In this document: in pieces, positions 50,585 to 63,479 of the stretch
How the letters are laid out: each line of letters opens with the position of its first letter
Position numbering within the stretch: the stretch's first letter is position 1
Assembly: GCA_011009095.1 (NCBI GenBank)
Contig: VTPC01008257.1
Span: forward strand, 17,883 to 81,882
DNA length: 64,000 nt
Origin: Ignelater luminosus
Lineage: Eukaryota; Arthropoda; Insecta; Coleoptera; Elateridae
Direction: 5' to 3'
Notes under the pieces: model-generated
Databases searched by the model: none
Told to the model about the DNA's origin: nothing
The model's input: only the letters and a program-made list of their open reading frames with translations
Translations under genes and position numbers: made by a program

Positions 50585-51269
50585 GTAAACAGATCATTTT
50601 AAATTAAATATTCTTTTTGTTTTATGCAAAAGGAAGCTTAAGAAAAAGACGAATTTTGACCACATAAGAATTTTTTATTTTAATTAATTTTCATATTTTT
50701 AGAAGTAATTTAATTAACAGTCGGGTGACTTCAAATAAATTGCACTATCATGATTTTAGTTGACAGAAAGCCATATTAAGATTTTGACAATAAAAAATAA
50801 AATTTAAGAGCTGTTTAATAAGGAATTCTTTTTTAAATTAATAATGTTGAGGGTACAGTTGTTAAACAATATTTTCGCTTTGATTTTTCTAGGTTATTTA
50901 TAAAATTATTTCCGCAACATAAAATTTCTAATAACAAACTTGAGTGTAGAAAATCTTTATGACTTGCTCGATGCCAAATTTGAAATCGTTTTCAAACGCG
51001 TGACGCCAACAGTTTTTAAAACGTTTAGCTGCCACCAGCTATAGAAAGCTTTCATGTACAAAAGATAATTCATCTTTTTTTCTAAACAATGCCACATTAA
51101 AACGTCAAACTATTCATGTATGAGATGAAAGTTTATCTTTTGAAACGAAGAAAAATTGAACCTTTTTAGCGTTTAGCAATTTCACACCTATAGCTAGTAG
51201 ATAATCTTCGAATATGTGACGTCAGAAGCCGGTTGCTTCACACATGTTAAAGCAACACATAACATTCAG

Positions 51270-51635
51270 CAGGAACATTATACAGACACACTAAACAGAA
51301 ACCGACATGATGTGGTCATCGTAACGTTTTAAACGGTAGAAGCTTTGGACTCCGCGATCGCGAGTTGCTTTAGTGTGTTTCGCGGCTTCAACGACGAGCT
51401 GCAGGTTGAAATCAGAACGGTCCGCGAATATTATTTAGGTTTTGTAAAACTTTATTTTATGTGATTTTTTTTGTTAATTTAATTATTTAATTTTACTGGC
51501 TGTGTATAGGTAACTCTTCATCCTACCATTCAAATATAGTTCCTAAAATAACAACAATAACAAAACATTTTTGGTGATATTAAATAAAAGTGAATTTCTA
51601 AAGGTTTAAGTTTTTTGAATATTTAAGAAAGTAAT
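51270..51635 (+). promoter_or_regulatory. promoter and 5' leader region of the gene starting at 51636
   Basis: About 51270-51440 is clearly richer in GC and CpG (CCGCGATCGCG, TTTCGCGGCTTC, GGTCCGCG) than the AT-rich sequence on both sides, and includes initiator-like ACATTCAGC at the left edge. The stretch 51440-51635 is AT-rich leader. Inferred as a start-of-transcription region because of its position just before the ATG; no TATA box at a convincing distance. Confidence 0.4.
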
Positions 51636-51791
51636 ATGGAAAACAACGCGGACGTTTCTGTGCAAAATGGACCTGCAAGTTCTGAAGAACCGGAGCTTCC
51701 GGATACATCGACTGCTATGTCGAAGACAACCACCATCAGCACGATTGCAGTTCAAAGTGGCAAAACAAGGCTCGTAATTGCCTTGCTTCAT
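51636..51791 (+). CDS. first coding exon of an unidentified gene
   Basis: ATG at 51636 opens 52 codons ending on a codon boundary at a GTATGT donor (51792). The peptide (MENNADVSVQNG, EEPELPDTSTAMSKTTT, VQSGKTRLVIALLH) has an acidic, polar, probably disordered N-terminus and a more ordered end; composition is unlike the AT-driven open frames nearby. A CpG-bearing leader lies upstream. I do not recognise the family. The following frame-compatible exon candidate is at 58128, but the true next exon may lie outside the window. Confidence 0.6.
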
Positions 51792-54330
51792 GTATGTTTT
51801 ATATTTTTTAATAATCATTCATTTATTATTGAAATTTAATTCCACCCACCCATAGTTATAATTTATAAAGCGATAAATGAAAAAAACAAACATTATTTGA
51901 AACTTAATGCGACGCAATGGTTGTTTACTCATAATATTTAGATATATCATCTCAAAGTCTCCGCTGTAATGTTTATTTTTAAATCTCGAACTTAATTGTT
52001 TTTAAAATAGGATAAAACTAGTAGTATTTACATTTAATTTAATGGTCAATGTGGTTGGCAAGACATTCCATTGGCAATTTTTTTAATACGTGACATAATC
52101 GTTGAATAACACCTAAATATAGGTTAAACCGAGATACGTGTGCATTGTTAGTAACCAATCGAGCGATAAAGTGGAAATCCTTGAATTGAATAGCCAATTT
52201 CTGGAAACTAAAAAAATTTTTCCCATGTTAGATCAATTTATCAATAAATTAATTTCAATAATAATTAGTTTCTAATTGATTATTATCGTTTTTGCAAACA
52301 TGTGGTCCATGTATTGAAAAGTCGAAAGTGAAAGATTGGCTCATTTAAAACATTACTTGGCAAAACCTTCACCGGGTGTTTTATACAATAACGTACACGT
52401 TGAGATTTATTATGTAGGCTGAATAAAATGCTACTTATCCATCTACTTTCTGTTAGTAACAATGGATGTTGTACAATAAATTACACTTGTGCATATTTAA
52501 CGGGCATTTTGCCACTTGGTTTTAACGGTACTTTCTTCATTCTTTTACTGTTTTATTACAAATTCTAATGGAAATCTTCTTGAACTAGACAATTAAGGTA
52601 CACAAAACATAGCGGTATTAGCACCTTTCTTTATATAAAACAAAATTAATTTGGGATTTTGTTGCATTCCTTCTTTTAACAAGTTATGTACAGGGTGTCC
52701 ACACTAGAAATGTTAATGTCTCAACTTAAAACATTTTAGAAATTCTTCCAACTCTATCTTATTCAGCGTTACGCATTATATCAGAGATCTTTGTGAAGTT
52801 TTGCTTTGATTCTTTGAATGATTGATGTTTTCCTTTTATGCGCCAATGTTTAGCTTTCCTGTAAATTTGTATTGTAATACCAGACGTTTCAGAACAGGCA
52901 TTATACAATATTAAAAATAGAGGCACATTGTCAGTTCTGTAGAAGACAATGCGAGGTTTTACCCATTTGCAATTTGAGAGAAATATGTCATTAGGTATAA
53001 AACCCAAACTTTATTAACACAAATTATATAAAAATCAGTTTACTGCATCCTGAAAAATTATACCTTGACATTGCAGTGTAAAACTATTGGCAGATATATG
53101 TAGAGTCTTAAAATAACTTCAACCTTCAGGAAAGGCAAAAACAAATTTTTTTCTACGTTTTCGAACTCATTAAAAAATTTTTTCTTTGAGTCGAGAAACC
53201 TCTTGAAATATTTCAATAAAATTATGTAGGAAGCAACTTTCATGCAAATCTTTAGTTTCTAGGCATACAAGCTGTAAAATATGTGAATGAGCCGCTTAGG
53301 GGGCCAAATTTTCCCACCCCTGGTCTAGCCTGTTTGTCTAAATCTGTAAGATTCCTTTCCAGAACGCTGTGTAAAATACACATAAAGGCTTCACAATGCT
53401 GTTTTGCTTTTCATCATCTGTAGTGCTTAATAAGACTTTTTTCATGTATCCAAATCTATGGGCAACTGTATAAGTGCAGCGAGAAAAAACAGTCGGGTTT
53501 AGTTCAAGTTCTTAGAACAGTATTGTTGGTGTTGTTTTTACAATTTTTCCTTGGAAGTGCAAGATGAGTAAAAATTTAAAAAAACTGTCCCTTCCAATAA
53601 GTTAAGTTATTTTCTTCACAAATCGTACACTGCTTGTCATGCCATTACTTTCTTGTGCTGGTATTAATTGTCATACGACCAGTTACCTTCAGTTTAAACC
53701 TTTAGTGAAAAAGCCAAAAGGTTTTTTTTTACAAATTCGTATTTTCCATGTGATATATGACAGCTACAGCATTTTAAAAAATGAGTCGACTCTGTAGTGC
53801 TAATAAGGTTTATAATTCTTGAGCTCATGAGCAAAGGACTTAACTTTGAAAAAATAAAAGGAAAATCTCTTCTACGTTCCTATCCTACTATAAATACATT
53901 TTGAACATCCTTGTCGATTTTTGTTGTTATTCCTCTTGTCTTGTCAATTCAAACCTACAATCCTAAGCATGCCAGCTATTTCTGGGCTTTGCACAATATA
54001 CATCCTATGATAACTAACATTCTTTGCGGTTCTCTATAAAAAAAACTTTTTTAATCTACGACGATACCAATACGGTATATTACCAATCATGTTTCAAGGC
54101 CGCTAAGGAATTCGATGCCAGTGCCCAAGTCACATTCTTGCAATCCCCAAAATTGTAGAAAATTAATCAAATTTCTCACGTCTGAGTTGTATTGTATAGT
54201 TAAATTATTCCTGTCGATTTTTGGCGTTTTGCTAATGACAATACACGCTCGCTTACGGCGCGTGGTGCTCTGCTATTGATTGTATCGCTCTTATTTGGAT
54301 ACGAGTAACCATCGCTAGTGCCCATTATTA

Positions 54331-55499
54331 TACAGAGTGTTCCTGAAATTAAGGGAAGTATTCATACCTTAAATTCTTGAGTCAAAACGAAATCTAGTGT
54401 GTTCTACAGTATGATCCAAGAGGAGCCTCGGTGGCTCTGATAGTTAAGCATCTGACTATCAACCCAATGGTTGCGGGTTCGATTCCCGGCCGAGGTCCTG
54501 AGATTTTTGACGCGGAAAAAATCTGAAAAAGGATGCCATCCTCTGGGAGGGATGTAAAGCAGTGGATCCCGTGTGACTACGATGAGTTGCACGTTAAAAA
54601 TACCTACCGGGGTTGGAAAACCTCGAATTCGGCTAAATTCTAGTTGACGGCAAAATGACCATAGTAGTTGCAGCCACGTGGTCCAAGGGAACCGCAACCT
54701 GAAACCTCAACCAAACATTAAACAGTATGATTCAAGAAAAATATCGTAAATGAAAAAAATGCTGATCTCATTGCTTTAGTAAACTATGCCAAAGCTGTCT
54801 TTCGATTTTTGAGAAAATTACGACCATTGTTTATTGGCAAAGTTCTTGTAATTGTTATATCAGCAAATGTTTCTTTAGAAAACGGCATTGTGATTAAAAC
54901 CTGCAAACAGTAATAAAGAAATTGTCCAGTTGTGGTCTTTTTCCTGGATTACACCCGTATAGGCTTATGTCCTAAAGTACACAGCAAGCCAAACTTATAT
55001 CTGCGGAATAATATGCGATACTGAGGATAATATTTTTTCCATGATTTTTGACATCTAAGAGAAACCCTATGTCTGGTTAGGAGTCTGAGGGGGACCTCAC
55101 TCATATCTGATTGAGAACGCTCCCATATAATAGATCTTGGAGTGCTCAGATATACAGTTATATAAGGCGTCTACTATTTTACAAAAACGTCTCTGTCCTT
55201 TTGGCCCCAAAAAATGTTTTCTTGTATTTTCTCATAATGATGCGCCGTTTTCAAAGAAAATAGAATCCTCTATTCTATAGAGATGTCAGAACTTAACTTC
55301 TACTATTTTGTTCTTTTCAATATCTTGAGAACTACTTGCAATATTCAGATGAAATTTTCTGCATGGTTAATACAATTAAAGGTCCACATTTTCTAGATAC
55401 GTAACTTAAACTAGCTGTTTTTAGCTAAGATATTAGGCTTCTTCTTGACTCAGGAATCCGCTAAATAAATATCTTCGGTCATTTTAGGAACACTCTGTA
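54331..55499. mobile_element. TA-flanked TIR element interrupted by a SINE
   Basis: Left end TACAGAGTGTTCCTGAAAT and right end (inverse) TACAGAGTGTTCCTAAAAT, with TA outside both (54329-54330, 55500-55501). Similarity resumes about 45 bases in (CTTGAGTCAAAACGAA versus CCTGAGTCAAGAAGAA). About 850 bases without the SINE, no transposase. Looks like the common insect non-autonomous elements with TACAGRGTG ends. Confidence 0.75.
54422..54721 (+). mobile_element. complete tRNA-derived SINE with target duplication
   Basis: Head of about 73 bases folds like a tRNA: GCCTCGG (54425-54431) pairs with CCGAGGT (54490-54496); A-box region TGGCTCTGATAGTTAAGC; perfect B-box GGTTCGATTCC (54476-54486). The body contains GGGAGGGATGTAAAGCAGTG. 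Flanked by ACAGTATGATCCAAGA (54406-54421) and ACAGTATGATTCAAGA (54722-54737), 15 of 16 identical, so this is a real retroposed insertion. It would be transcribed by Pol III from the internal boxes. Confidence 0.88.
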
Positions 55500-58127
55500 T
55501 ACTATGACCTATGGGCAATTTATTTATCAATTTATAGTTGACAATAAACGTAAGCACTTAAGAAGGAATATCTTTGGCACTCTCTTGAGACTAATACTTA
55601 CAGCAAGAGTGAAAAGCAAACAGCATGCCGAATTCTGTACATTGATTTGCCATTCGGTGCAAACCTTTGACTTCCTCTTGAATTCCTCCGACTTCACTTG
55701 ACTTTTCCTAGCATCCTTTGATATCCTTTGATTTTTTTAATCTTTTCTGATCAAAAGGATTTGGATTTATTCAACAGTTTTACATGAGGATGAGATTTGG
55801 CTATTGCCACACTCTGTTGCGATATTTCAGGCTTTCGCTCTGAGAACAGCAGAGTGGTTATAAACACAGATTCTTAGGAATAACAAGCAACATCTGTTGA
55901 GCAAATGAATAGGAAGCAAGTTGGTTTTGTTTTTCCTTTGCCAAAATCTCTGGTCTTTGCGCAAATTAGAATGACAAACACTGTTAAGTACTTTTACTAG
56001 AAATAGAGAATATGCCAGTCTTGGCTTGAATCTCAGAACTTTTATTCTTATACGTTTACCAGATGAGAACTAAAAAAGTCTCTTTAAAGCTATTGGCTGC
56101 AAAGATCACCCTAGCGGAGACTTTTTTGCTTTGTTAAATAGATATTGAAGATGGGATGTGATCGTTTTGTGATGAAGGAGATGTGGTCGTCCTCCTTGAG
56201 AGCAATGGAAGTTATATGGAATGCTTATCTACACTACAGTCTATTTTAGCACAACCTGTGTTAAACCTTTTACCTTTTTCCTTCATCAAACTATGCAATA
56301 CTAATAGGATTGCACAAAAAACTGTCAAAATTACGATAATTTTTAAAGCTGTTTTGACTTTAATTATGGGTTAGTTATTTGACTTATCAAGCCTTGCCGT
56401 GTATCTCGTTTGTTAATATTACCATCTCTATAACTGTTTTGGCATATACTTAGTAACTGATATGGTTATTCTTCTAGGATTCTGGTATAAAACCAAAACA
56501 AGTTCTTATTACTTTCACTGTTATCATTGCTGTTAAACTCTACTGCTGCAGATGATAATTATAAGTAAACATAAAAAAAATCGAATTGAGTAATTCCTTT
56601 AAGTGAAAGAAAAGATACTTGTGAAGTAAATTACTGATTAAATGGACACCCTGTAGCGTTTAAAAAATTTAAAAGCATCACGTTTTCCTTACGTAATAAT
56701 GTAAAATAATTTATCAGAAATTTATTTTTAGCTTAAAAAACTTGCTATCAGTGTTCATCTCGGTTGTAAAAAGAGGAAGCACCTAATTGTGAAATTGTTT
56801 CGCTTGGTCTCCTCATACATTTATTCACTCTTATTGTTATCACTACATAATTAGTTCTAAGATTAGTTTTTTAATGTTACTTTTGTTCTGTTTAGTTGCA
56901 GACGAAATAATAGCAATAACAATAATAATATAAAATATAATGTTTACCTTGTGCACGTTTCGTTAAAGTTTAACTTTATGCTCTGCTTGTTTGTATGTAC
57001 TTATAGAACAATTAAATATTGCAGAATCATTGAGCTATTATTATTATAAAATTAGAAACCATCTTGGGTAACAATGTTTGTTTTTTGAGATAAATTTAAA
57101 TAAAATACGAATTATTATTTAATTAAATACTTTCAAGGTTTAAAATTTATTATCAAATTGTATTTATAATCAAGTTCCTTGTTGTTAACGTACTATAATA
57201 GAAAATACAGTCTGTTTCTTTCATGTTTGTACAGAAAAAACAGAGCCAATAATGTATCAGTACATTTTGTAAATTGGTTATGGTTTATAAACAATCATAT
57301 GAACAAAATGTTTTTCATGTCATTCAGAATTCAATAAAAATAGAAATATCAGGGTTTCTCTGATAATTCATTTTATCATCCAATTAGTTTGCTAATAATT
57401 GTGTTATCCACTTTTTTATATTCCATAACAAATTGATTTTTTAAGGTCAAACTAATGTTGCCATAAAAAACGACAAATTACAGTTAAAATTACTTTTTTA
57501 AAATTGGTTTTGTATTTGTTACACGTCGCGTATAAAAGAGATATCTAACACAGGAAAAAGGAGAAGAATGCAAGTGCGCTATAACCATTAATCATATTAT
57601 CCATTCAATTTTGGTAGGTTTAATGCAGGCAGTTTTACGTCTTGTAAATGTAACATCTGATTCAAAATATGGCAATGATTCAGACAGACCTTTTAAATGA
57701 TCTTCATATAATATTAAGATTGCCTACTACATGCATTTCCAATCTGATATTGGTTTCAATTCATACCGGAGATATGCAGTCATATATTATTTTATTATGT
57801 ACGATATAAATTTCTGATTGTGGTGCACCCAACAGGCGAGTATTATTATCTTTTACGATTAAGGTTACGCTCCTATACCTTTTACCTGTATATCATTGTT
57901 CATTGTTTATATCGCATACTATTCACGTGCATTAATAGATTTTATGGGGTTTCAAATGAAAACTATTGACGTTATTATCTAGCTTCTTTTAATATTAGGA
58001 ATTGTCTTTTCGTGAAATTTATTACTTACTGTGTTTGCTGATTATTGTTTGCTCATTTTCTGTTTGTTCTTACTTTGTATTGACAATGTAACTTTTGGTA
58101 TTGCTATTTCTTTTTAATATTATCTAG

Positions 58128-58424
58128 GATAAGAACGTTGAAGAAGGAAACTTGTACCGATCAAGGTCTTCTATAACCGCTGTTTATATTGTTAATTTCT
58201 TAGTATTTTTATATAATGTCTTTCATATCCCAGTTGCTTTCTGTGAATACAACTTACTAAAATACAATTTTCAATGTCAAAGAGTTTTGATTGTATCTCG
58301 AACAAAAAAAACTTCTGTAATGCTTCTGAGGGCGGTATTAAGACTGAAACCAATCGCTCTTCTTCAATTTTTTATCTATTATTCTCAGGATCTGGAAAGA
58401 AAGAAGAAAGAAATCTTTATTTGA
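58128..58424 (+). CDS. candidate downstream exon, product unknown
   Basis: A strong acceptor (TATTTCTTTTTAATATTATCTAG) precedes a frame open for 98 codons. It begins DKNVEEGNLYRSRSS and is compatible in phase with the exon ending at 51791. Only the first 35-40 bases look coding by composition; the rest is AT-rich and hydrophobic, so the real exon may be short, ending at a weak donor near 58163. A second strong acceptor (TATTATTCTCAG at 58378-58389) precedes another open frame to 58573, with a hydrophobic segment (LTASVIGLVTIGTII). No family recognised. Confidence 0.3.
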   Translation, partial: DKNVEEGNLYRSRSSITAVYIVNFLVFLYNVFHIPVAFCEYNLLKYNFQCQRVLIVSRTKKTSVMLLRAVLRLKPIALLQFFIYYSQDLERKKKEIFI

Positions 58425-59298
58425 CAGCATCAGTCATAGGACTCGTAACAATAGGAACAATCATTGAGCAGTGGTTTTTGTACCCCTTAGTTCATTACCA
58501 ACACGCAATTTTTGAAAGAAGCCTCGGAGAAGAACGTGTCTTGTATATAGCTGAGCAACGTTTGAAATTATAGAATCTTCAAGCTCCTGCTTACTCCATC
58601 CAGAAGACAGCATGTATCACTTTCTATGCTCTTGATTTTCCCATAGAAAGCCATCAAGTGAGTTAATCCCAGGTGATAGTTTGATGCTGGAGCAAATTTC
58701 GTAAACTGGGATTAATCCACTTTAATCCTGAAAGCATTACCTCAGTGCCTATAAAGTCTTGATGTGATCAAAGATTATGTGAACATCACGGTAACCGAAG
58801 GACACGGTCTGGAATCTTCTGATAAAGCACTCTGCAAATTAAATTAAATAATTAAATTACCAAGAGACGTATTTACTCAATTTTTATTCACAAGGAGAAC
58901 TTCTATTGAAAACGTGCCTTGACTTTTAGTATGTGTATCCAATACTATCTAAAACCATTTGATGACTTGAAACCGACGCTAAATATATTATTGGACGAGA
59001 TAATAGGCCAGCAGTTTTAGAGACGTTTACAATATGATACGTTACATCATAGCAAGTAGACCAAAGCTATTGTGATCAGTTCTAGTAAAGCAAGAATTGA
59101 GAAGAATCAGAAAACAAGTCAGAACTAAATCTGTTGTTACTCTTGGTGCATGTAGTTATCTCCCTGTTGCCTATTCGGTGCCTTTGTTCTATACATAAAA
59201 TCAATTACAGTAAAGGCTTCTTCTTTCTGGCTTCCTCATATCACACTTCATTTTCTTTTGGCTTACTTCTATCTATATTTCCGTTTCATTATCCTTCT

Positions 59299-59398
59299 TG
59301 TTTTTATATTATTTTTATTCTTTTTATTTTATTCTTATTCTTTTTCTTTTATTCATATTCTTTTTTTCCTTTTATTTTTTTTGTTTTATTCTTTCCGT
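59299..59398. repeat. T-rich pyrimidine tract with ATTCTT-type units
   Basis: About 100 bases of TTTTATTCTTATTC-like sequence; the Phe-rich open frame 59134-59415 runs through it and is not a gene. Confidence 0.8.
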
Positions 59399-62169
59399 TA
59401 ATCTTTCTATGTTAAAATATTTAATTTCAGAGAAGTAACTAGATATTGCGTTACGCGTCATTTGTTTCTTCTTCTACAAAACAGACTTTTTCCTCATTTT
59501 GAATATTATTATTCTTTAAACGGTAGTAAAACTTACAGAAGTAGTGATTCAAGCTTGCCTTTTTGTACTGGTAATATGTAGTTATTCTGGCGTAAAGAAA
59601 CTTTTCTACCACATTCGTTTTGCTCAATCACTGTTTAAATGAGTAATCATCAAGCATGTCAGCACTTACCTTGTTCAAACCAATACTTCTATAATTAGAG
59701 GGAAATTAGCGTTTAGTAGTGCACGGTTATTATGGTACAATAACATTGGCAACCAGTTTTTGCTCTTAAATTTAATAAAATTTGCTTATTGAAACACCTT
59801 CACGATGATTATGAATAGAAGAAAACTTTCTATTAATAACACAATTAAAATTATAAAACTAACCTGTTTGATATATATATAAACAAATATTTTATTTTTC
59901 TACTTGGTTTTCATTTAGAAAAAAAATATCTAGTAGTATTAGATAATATTTGGCAAGGGAACTTTTGAAGCTTTTAGTTTCACTTGTAGGCGTTATTGCG
60001 CCAACTTAAACGATTAATTAAAAAGATTGCATAAACAGAGATCAGCACTTAATTTAATTTCTTACATTTTAAACCAATTAATATTTCATTAGTAAAAAGA
60101 AAAGAATAATAATAATAAACGGCATGTGTATATGTATTAGACGAGCCCATAATTTTGCATCCATTTATTAACATATATTTCAAAGTAAAACATAATTCAC
60201 GCCCATTCAAAAAACATCGTTCCATAATATTGTTTTCACTCCCACATTATCACTATGCATAAGAAATATTCGGTTTATGAGATAATGTATATAGTTTTAA
60301 ACAGTACGTAGGTATATAATAATATTCATAGTTGCATGAGAGTGCCAACCATGACCTCAACAATCAGTGCTTTACTAATTCAGATTATTAGCGATTTCCA
60401 CTTGAAGGATTTTCTGCAAGGCTGAAAAATTGTATACCATATGAAGAATGTTCAATATAAAATCGATTTTATACTTTTTAAGTACACACGGTATCAATCT
60501 AAAATCCGTGACATACTAGTCGTAACCCACGCAAAACTACCTGCCTACGTTAAATTAATTTGTGTGTCAGTGTTTCGAGATATTTGTTTTTCTTTTGAGT
60601 AAAGTAGAAAATTGTGAAATTAGGTAAATGCTTCTAATTAGATCTAGTTGAGTTTTTAAAACGAGTATTTCGACTTGCATTGGATTCAGTATGTTTTTGT
60701 GATGATATGCTTACATATCTGTTTTGATGTTAATGATATTCAAACGCAAAGAGAAGAATAAAACGAAACGTTAATGAAAATTAGTCGTTTACGTAAACAG
60801 TAGTTTAAACTAACCTATACATGACGTTTTTAGATACGAATATTTTTGGTTTCTTTCTCGGGCAGTTTATGTCTGTACGTATCTTAGAAGTAGCAAAAAG
60901 TTTCGATTCCTACCGTACCTTTATACTATACAAAAACGATCATTACCTAGTAATGTAAAAAAATTACAATAAAGAGTACAAACTGTATATTTTAAAAACT
61001 CCTAATTAGCTAATTGGTGATCTTGGTTTATGTATAAGGCTACATTAATAAACTGTTCCTGTCTGATCTTGTCAAATTAATAAGATGTTTCTTTTCTTGG
61101 TTAGCAATTTATCAACATTTTTATTATTTCAAAGATATCTAGTGTTTACATAGTGAAAAATAAAAATTTTGCAAATTTTGTTAACAAATTAGAACCAACA
61201 TGACAAAAGAACTTTTTAGACAAATTATCACAGTGTTTGCTAAAACTGTCTAGTACTACCACACCGTACACATGCTGGCAGGGCGACTCCATCTGAAAAT
61301 CTTGAAATAACTTTGCTTTTTGGTAATGATGTTTTGGTAAAATATGACATGACATAACTTTAGTCTTTTCCTATTTTTTTTTTATATAAAAAAATTCAGT
61401 AAGCCACAAAGTAATGAACATGACAATGTTGCTTTGTGCTAACGTTCTTGAAGATTTTGGGCAAAACAGTCAAAATTGTTCTCTTTGGAAACACGTCCCA
61501 TTATTTAGATATTCCGCTGTGTGGATGTACTCTTCACTCTTCAATCCCAAGGGAAACATCATATAGTTCCACAACAACACTCCCGCTTAGCTGCTACACA
61601 CTAAATGATGAGAAAATTCAGATTATTTGATCACGGTGAAATTTTATTAATAAAGCAAGTAGCATGGTAACTACTTTATGTACAAATGTCTCGAAGCAGG
61701 ACCGGACTCATAATACATAATGTATCACACCAGAGGGGTATTCAGATAAATGAAATACTTTTAACGTACTAAAAACAATTAAAGAATGAAAACTATAAAT
61801 TATTCCAAGAAGAAATATCTTACCTCCCACATTCAATTTTCTTTCTTGGGTCATTTTATAGTTTACTAATTATTCGAAATGAAATAGCCTATAGTAGTTG
61901 ATCACAGTAACAAAAAATATGAAAACATAAACAAAACAGAATAGAATATTTTAGATATGATGAAGCCATTATGGAAAAGTTAAATAGAAAAGATACAATG
62001 TTTTAGTCGAATTAGTAAAACAAGCGATTGCAAATCCCAGTGTTATTGCCAAAACAATATTTTGTAAGCTATAGACTTACTGAATCATGAATTCTAAACC
62101 TCATGTGCATCTGTGTATGTTTTCTAAATTCGAATCTACATAAAGCTCTCATTTAGAAAATTGATGAAA

Positions 62170-62480
62170 AGCGAAACGTGACCTTAGACCACCAGGCACA
62201 ACCTGACCCGTAAAAATGCTGTTACAAAGTAAGGCCCACCTGGGTACACCACAAGTGACCTATGGAATATTTAGCTCTCTTAGAAGAATGCGAAGAGGAA
62301 GCACACCTTAGGTCACCCAGGTGGATCGTTGGAGAGCGTAGCTGGATCCGTGTTCGTAATTGGCATTCTTAAAAGGGTCAGTGGAGGACGAAGCTCGATC
62401 TTAGGTAGCCGCCACAAGTGACTTGTGGTATGTCTAGGTCTTTTAGAAGGTTCGTGGAGTTCAACCTGTCTTCAAACAAA
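62170..62480. repeat. GC-rich degenerate minisatellite, about three units
   Basis: Units 75-90 bases apart share CCACAAGTGACyTrTGG, TCTTAGAAG(A/G), GTGGAGGACGAAGC and CTTAGGTcACCCAGGTGG. The key CTTAGAA/CTTAAAA/TTTAGAA steps fall near 62281, 62371 and 62445. Base composition is far richer in G and C than the flanks. Confidence 0.55.
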
Positions 62481-62879
62481 GGGGACCGTGATCAGTTTCT
62501 GTCTCAAGAGAGCTAAAAGAAGAGAAACTCCAAAACTTTGAATGACTAACATGGCTAGTACATCTACAAAAAATTTCAAGACAAATCTAATCTATCTAAA
62601 AAGTTAACTAAGAAGATAAGATTGGAAAAATTGGGAAGAGTAAAGCTCATGTATGAAAGAAATGGTTTGCAATAAATAAAATAAAAACTAGTTGAAGGAC
62701 CAATAAGAGAGATTCGTAAATCCGTAATATTAGTAAAACGTTAACCAAAGAAAACAAATGAAAGTATCTGTTTGTAATCCTATCGTTACAGTTCAAAATC
62801 TTTGTGATAAAATTGTAAGAATTTTTAAATTGTTGCAAAATCGATGCTTTACACAAAATTTGTTTCTTTTCACTATTAA

Positions 62880-63385
62880 GTGATATACTGAAGTCTTCTC
62901 TGCTGCTGACAAAACGCGAGCTGACGGACCTCGCTCTGCAAACACCAGCAATCACAAAAGCTGTTAAGGCCCGAATTCACCACAACTCTAGCCAAAAACA
63001 GAAACCAATAGCCCTGTAGATGAAGATGCCAAGAGGAGTCACAAAACGGGTGATTAACCAAGCCCGCAAACTGGAGGCTTATCAAAGAAAGAAAGGTCAG
63101 CTGCTTCCTCAACGTTTAGAAAAGATAACAAGCACTGCAGAGTTCTTTCTACAGAGCAGAAAATCTTTACGATTGAAGAACATCTAAACAAGCAAAATGT
63201 TGTGTATACTCATAGTAGTGCTAAAGCTACTGAAAAGGTCCTTTATGTACAACGAGGTCTTCCCTGATTTGACTGGGAGTTTCCTATTTGGGCACAACTC
63301 AATTTCATTTTTGTCAAAAAAGTGTCAAGACTAAAGCTAAGGTGTATGAAGAAGACAATCTAGATGGAGTTGTAAAACCCTAGGG
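62880..63385 (+). pseudogene. mariner-family transposase, N-terminal half (broken)
   Basis: Frames read ELTDLALQTPAITKAVKARI, MKMPRGVTKRVINQARKLEA, EQKIFTIEEHLNKQNV, EKVLYVQRGLP, NFIFVKKVS and KTKAKVYEEDNLDGVVKP. These follow, in order, the helix-turn-helix, the first catalytic region (the expected FTDEK-type motif reads STEQKIFTIE, so the first Asp is gone) and the middle of a DDxD mariner/maT-like transposase. Several frame changes and stops. Ends after VVKP, where the rest of the protein would follow. Confidence 0.75.
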
Positions 63386-63479
63386 TGCTACCATACCTAG
63401 TAGTACCACACGTTATACAAACAAAATTGACTATTTTTAAATATTTTATTCAGAATTATAACAAAAGTTTCTTGTAATA

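Larger units (their letters stand above)
36773..51635. other. intergenic region
   Basis: Apart from the TIR element, the 75-base hAT element, the two LINE remnants and the unnamed coding-like stretches, 37941-39927, 41700-43890, 44125-46150 and 48780-51269 hold AT-rich sequence with no gene I can support. 44430-44600 resembles an insect 5' leader (TCATTCAGAACGGACG, then GTGCAGTGAAA). Confidence 0.55.
51792..58127. other. intron or flank after the exon at 51636
   Basis: Holds the TIR element with nested SINE (54331-55499). The rest, including 55502-58127, is AT-rich without a recognisable gene; ends in a strong acceptor at 58126-58127. Confidence 0.5.

Noticed and set aside
54425-54496. A tRNA gene with good acceptor pairing and B-box
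   Set aside because: It is the head of the SINE at 54422-54721: a 16-base target duplication and a SINE body follow, and a related body occurs at 32.7 kb.
54404-54697. 97-codon frame on -
   Set aside because: Runs antisense through the SINE; repeat-derived.
52691-56653. A 4-kb element with inverted ends CAGGGTGTCCA ... TGGACACCCTG
   Set aside because: Only 11-13 terminal bases match, interior ends do not, and the span contains another complete nest; more likely two separate element ends.
57531-57538. TATAAAAG, a consensus TATA box
   Set aside because: No initiator at the right distance and no gene start behind it.
59134-59415. 93-codon Phe-rich membrane-like frame
   Set aside because: Translation of a T-rich simple-sequence tract.
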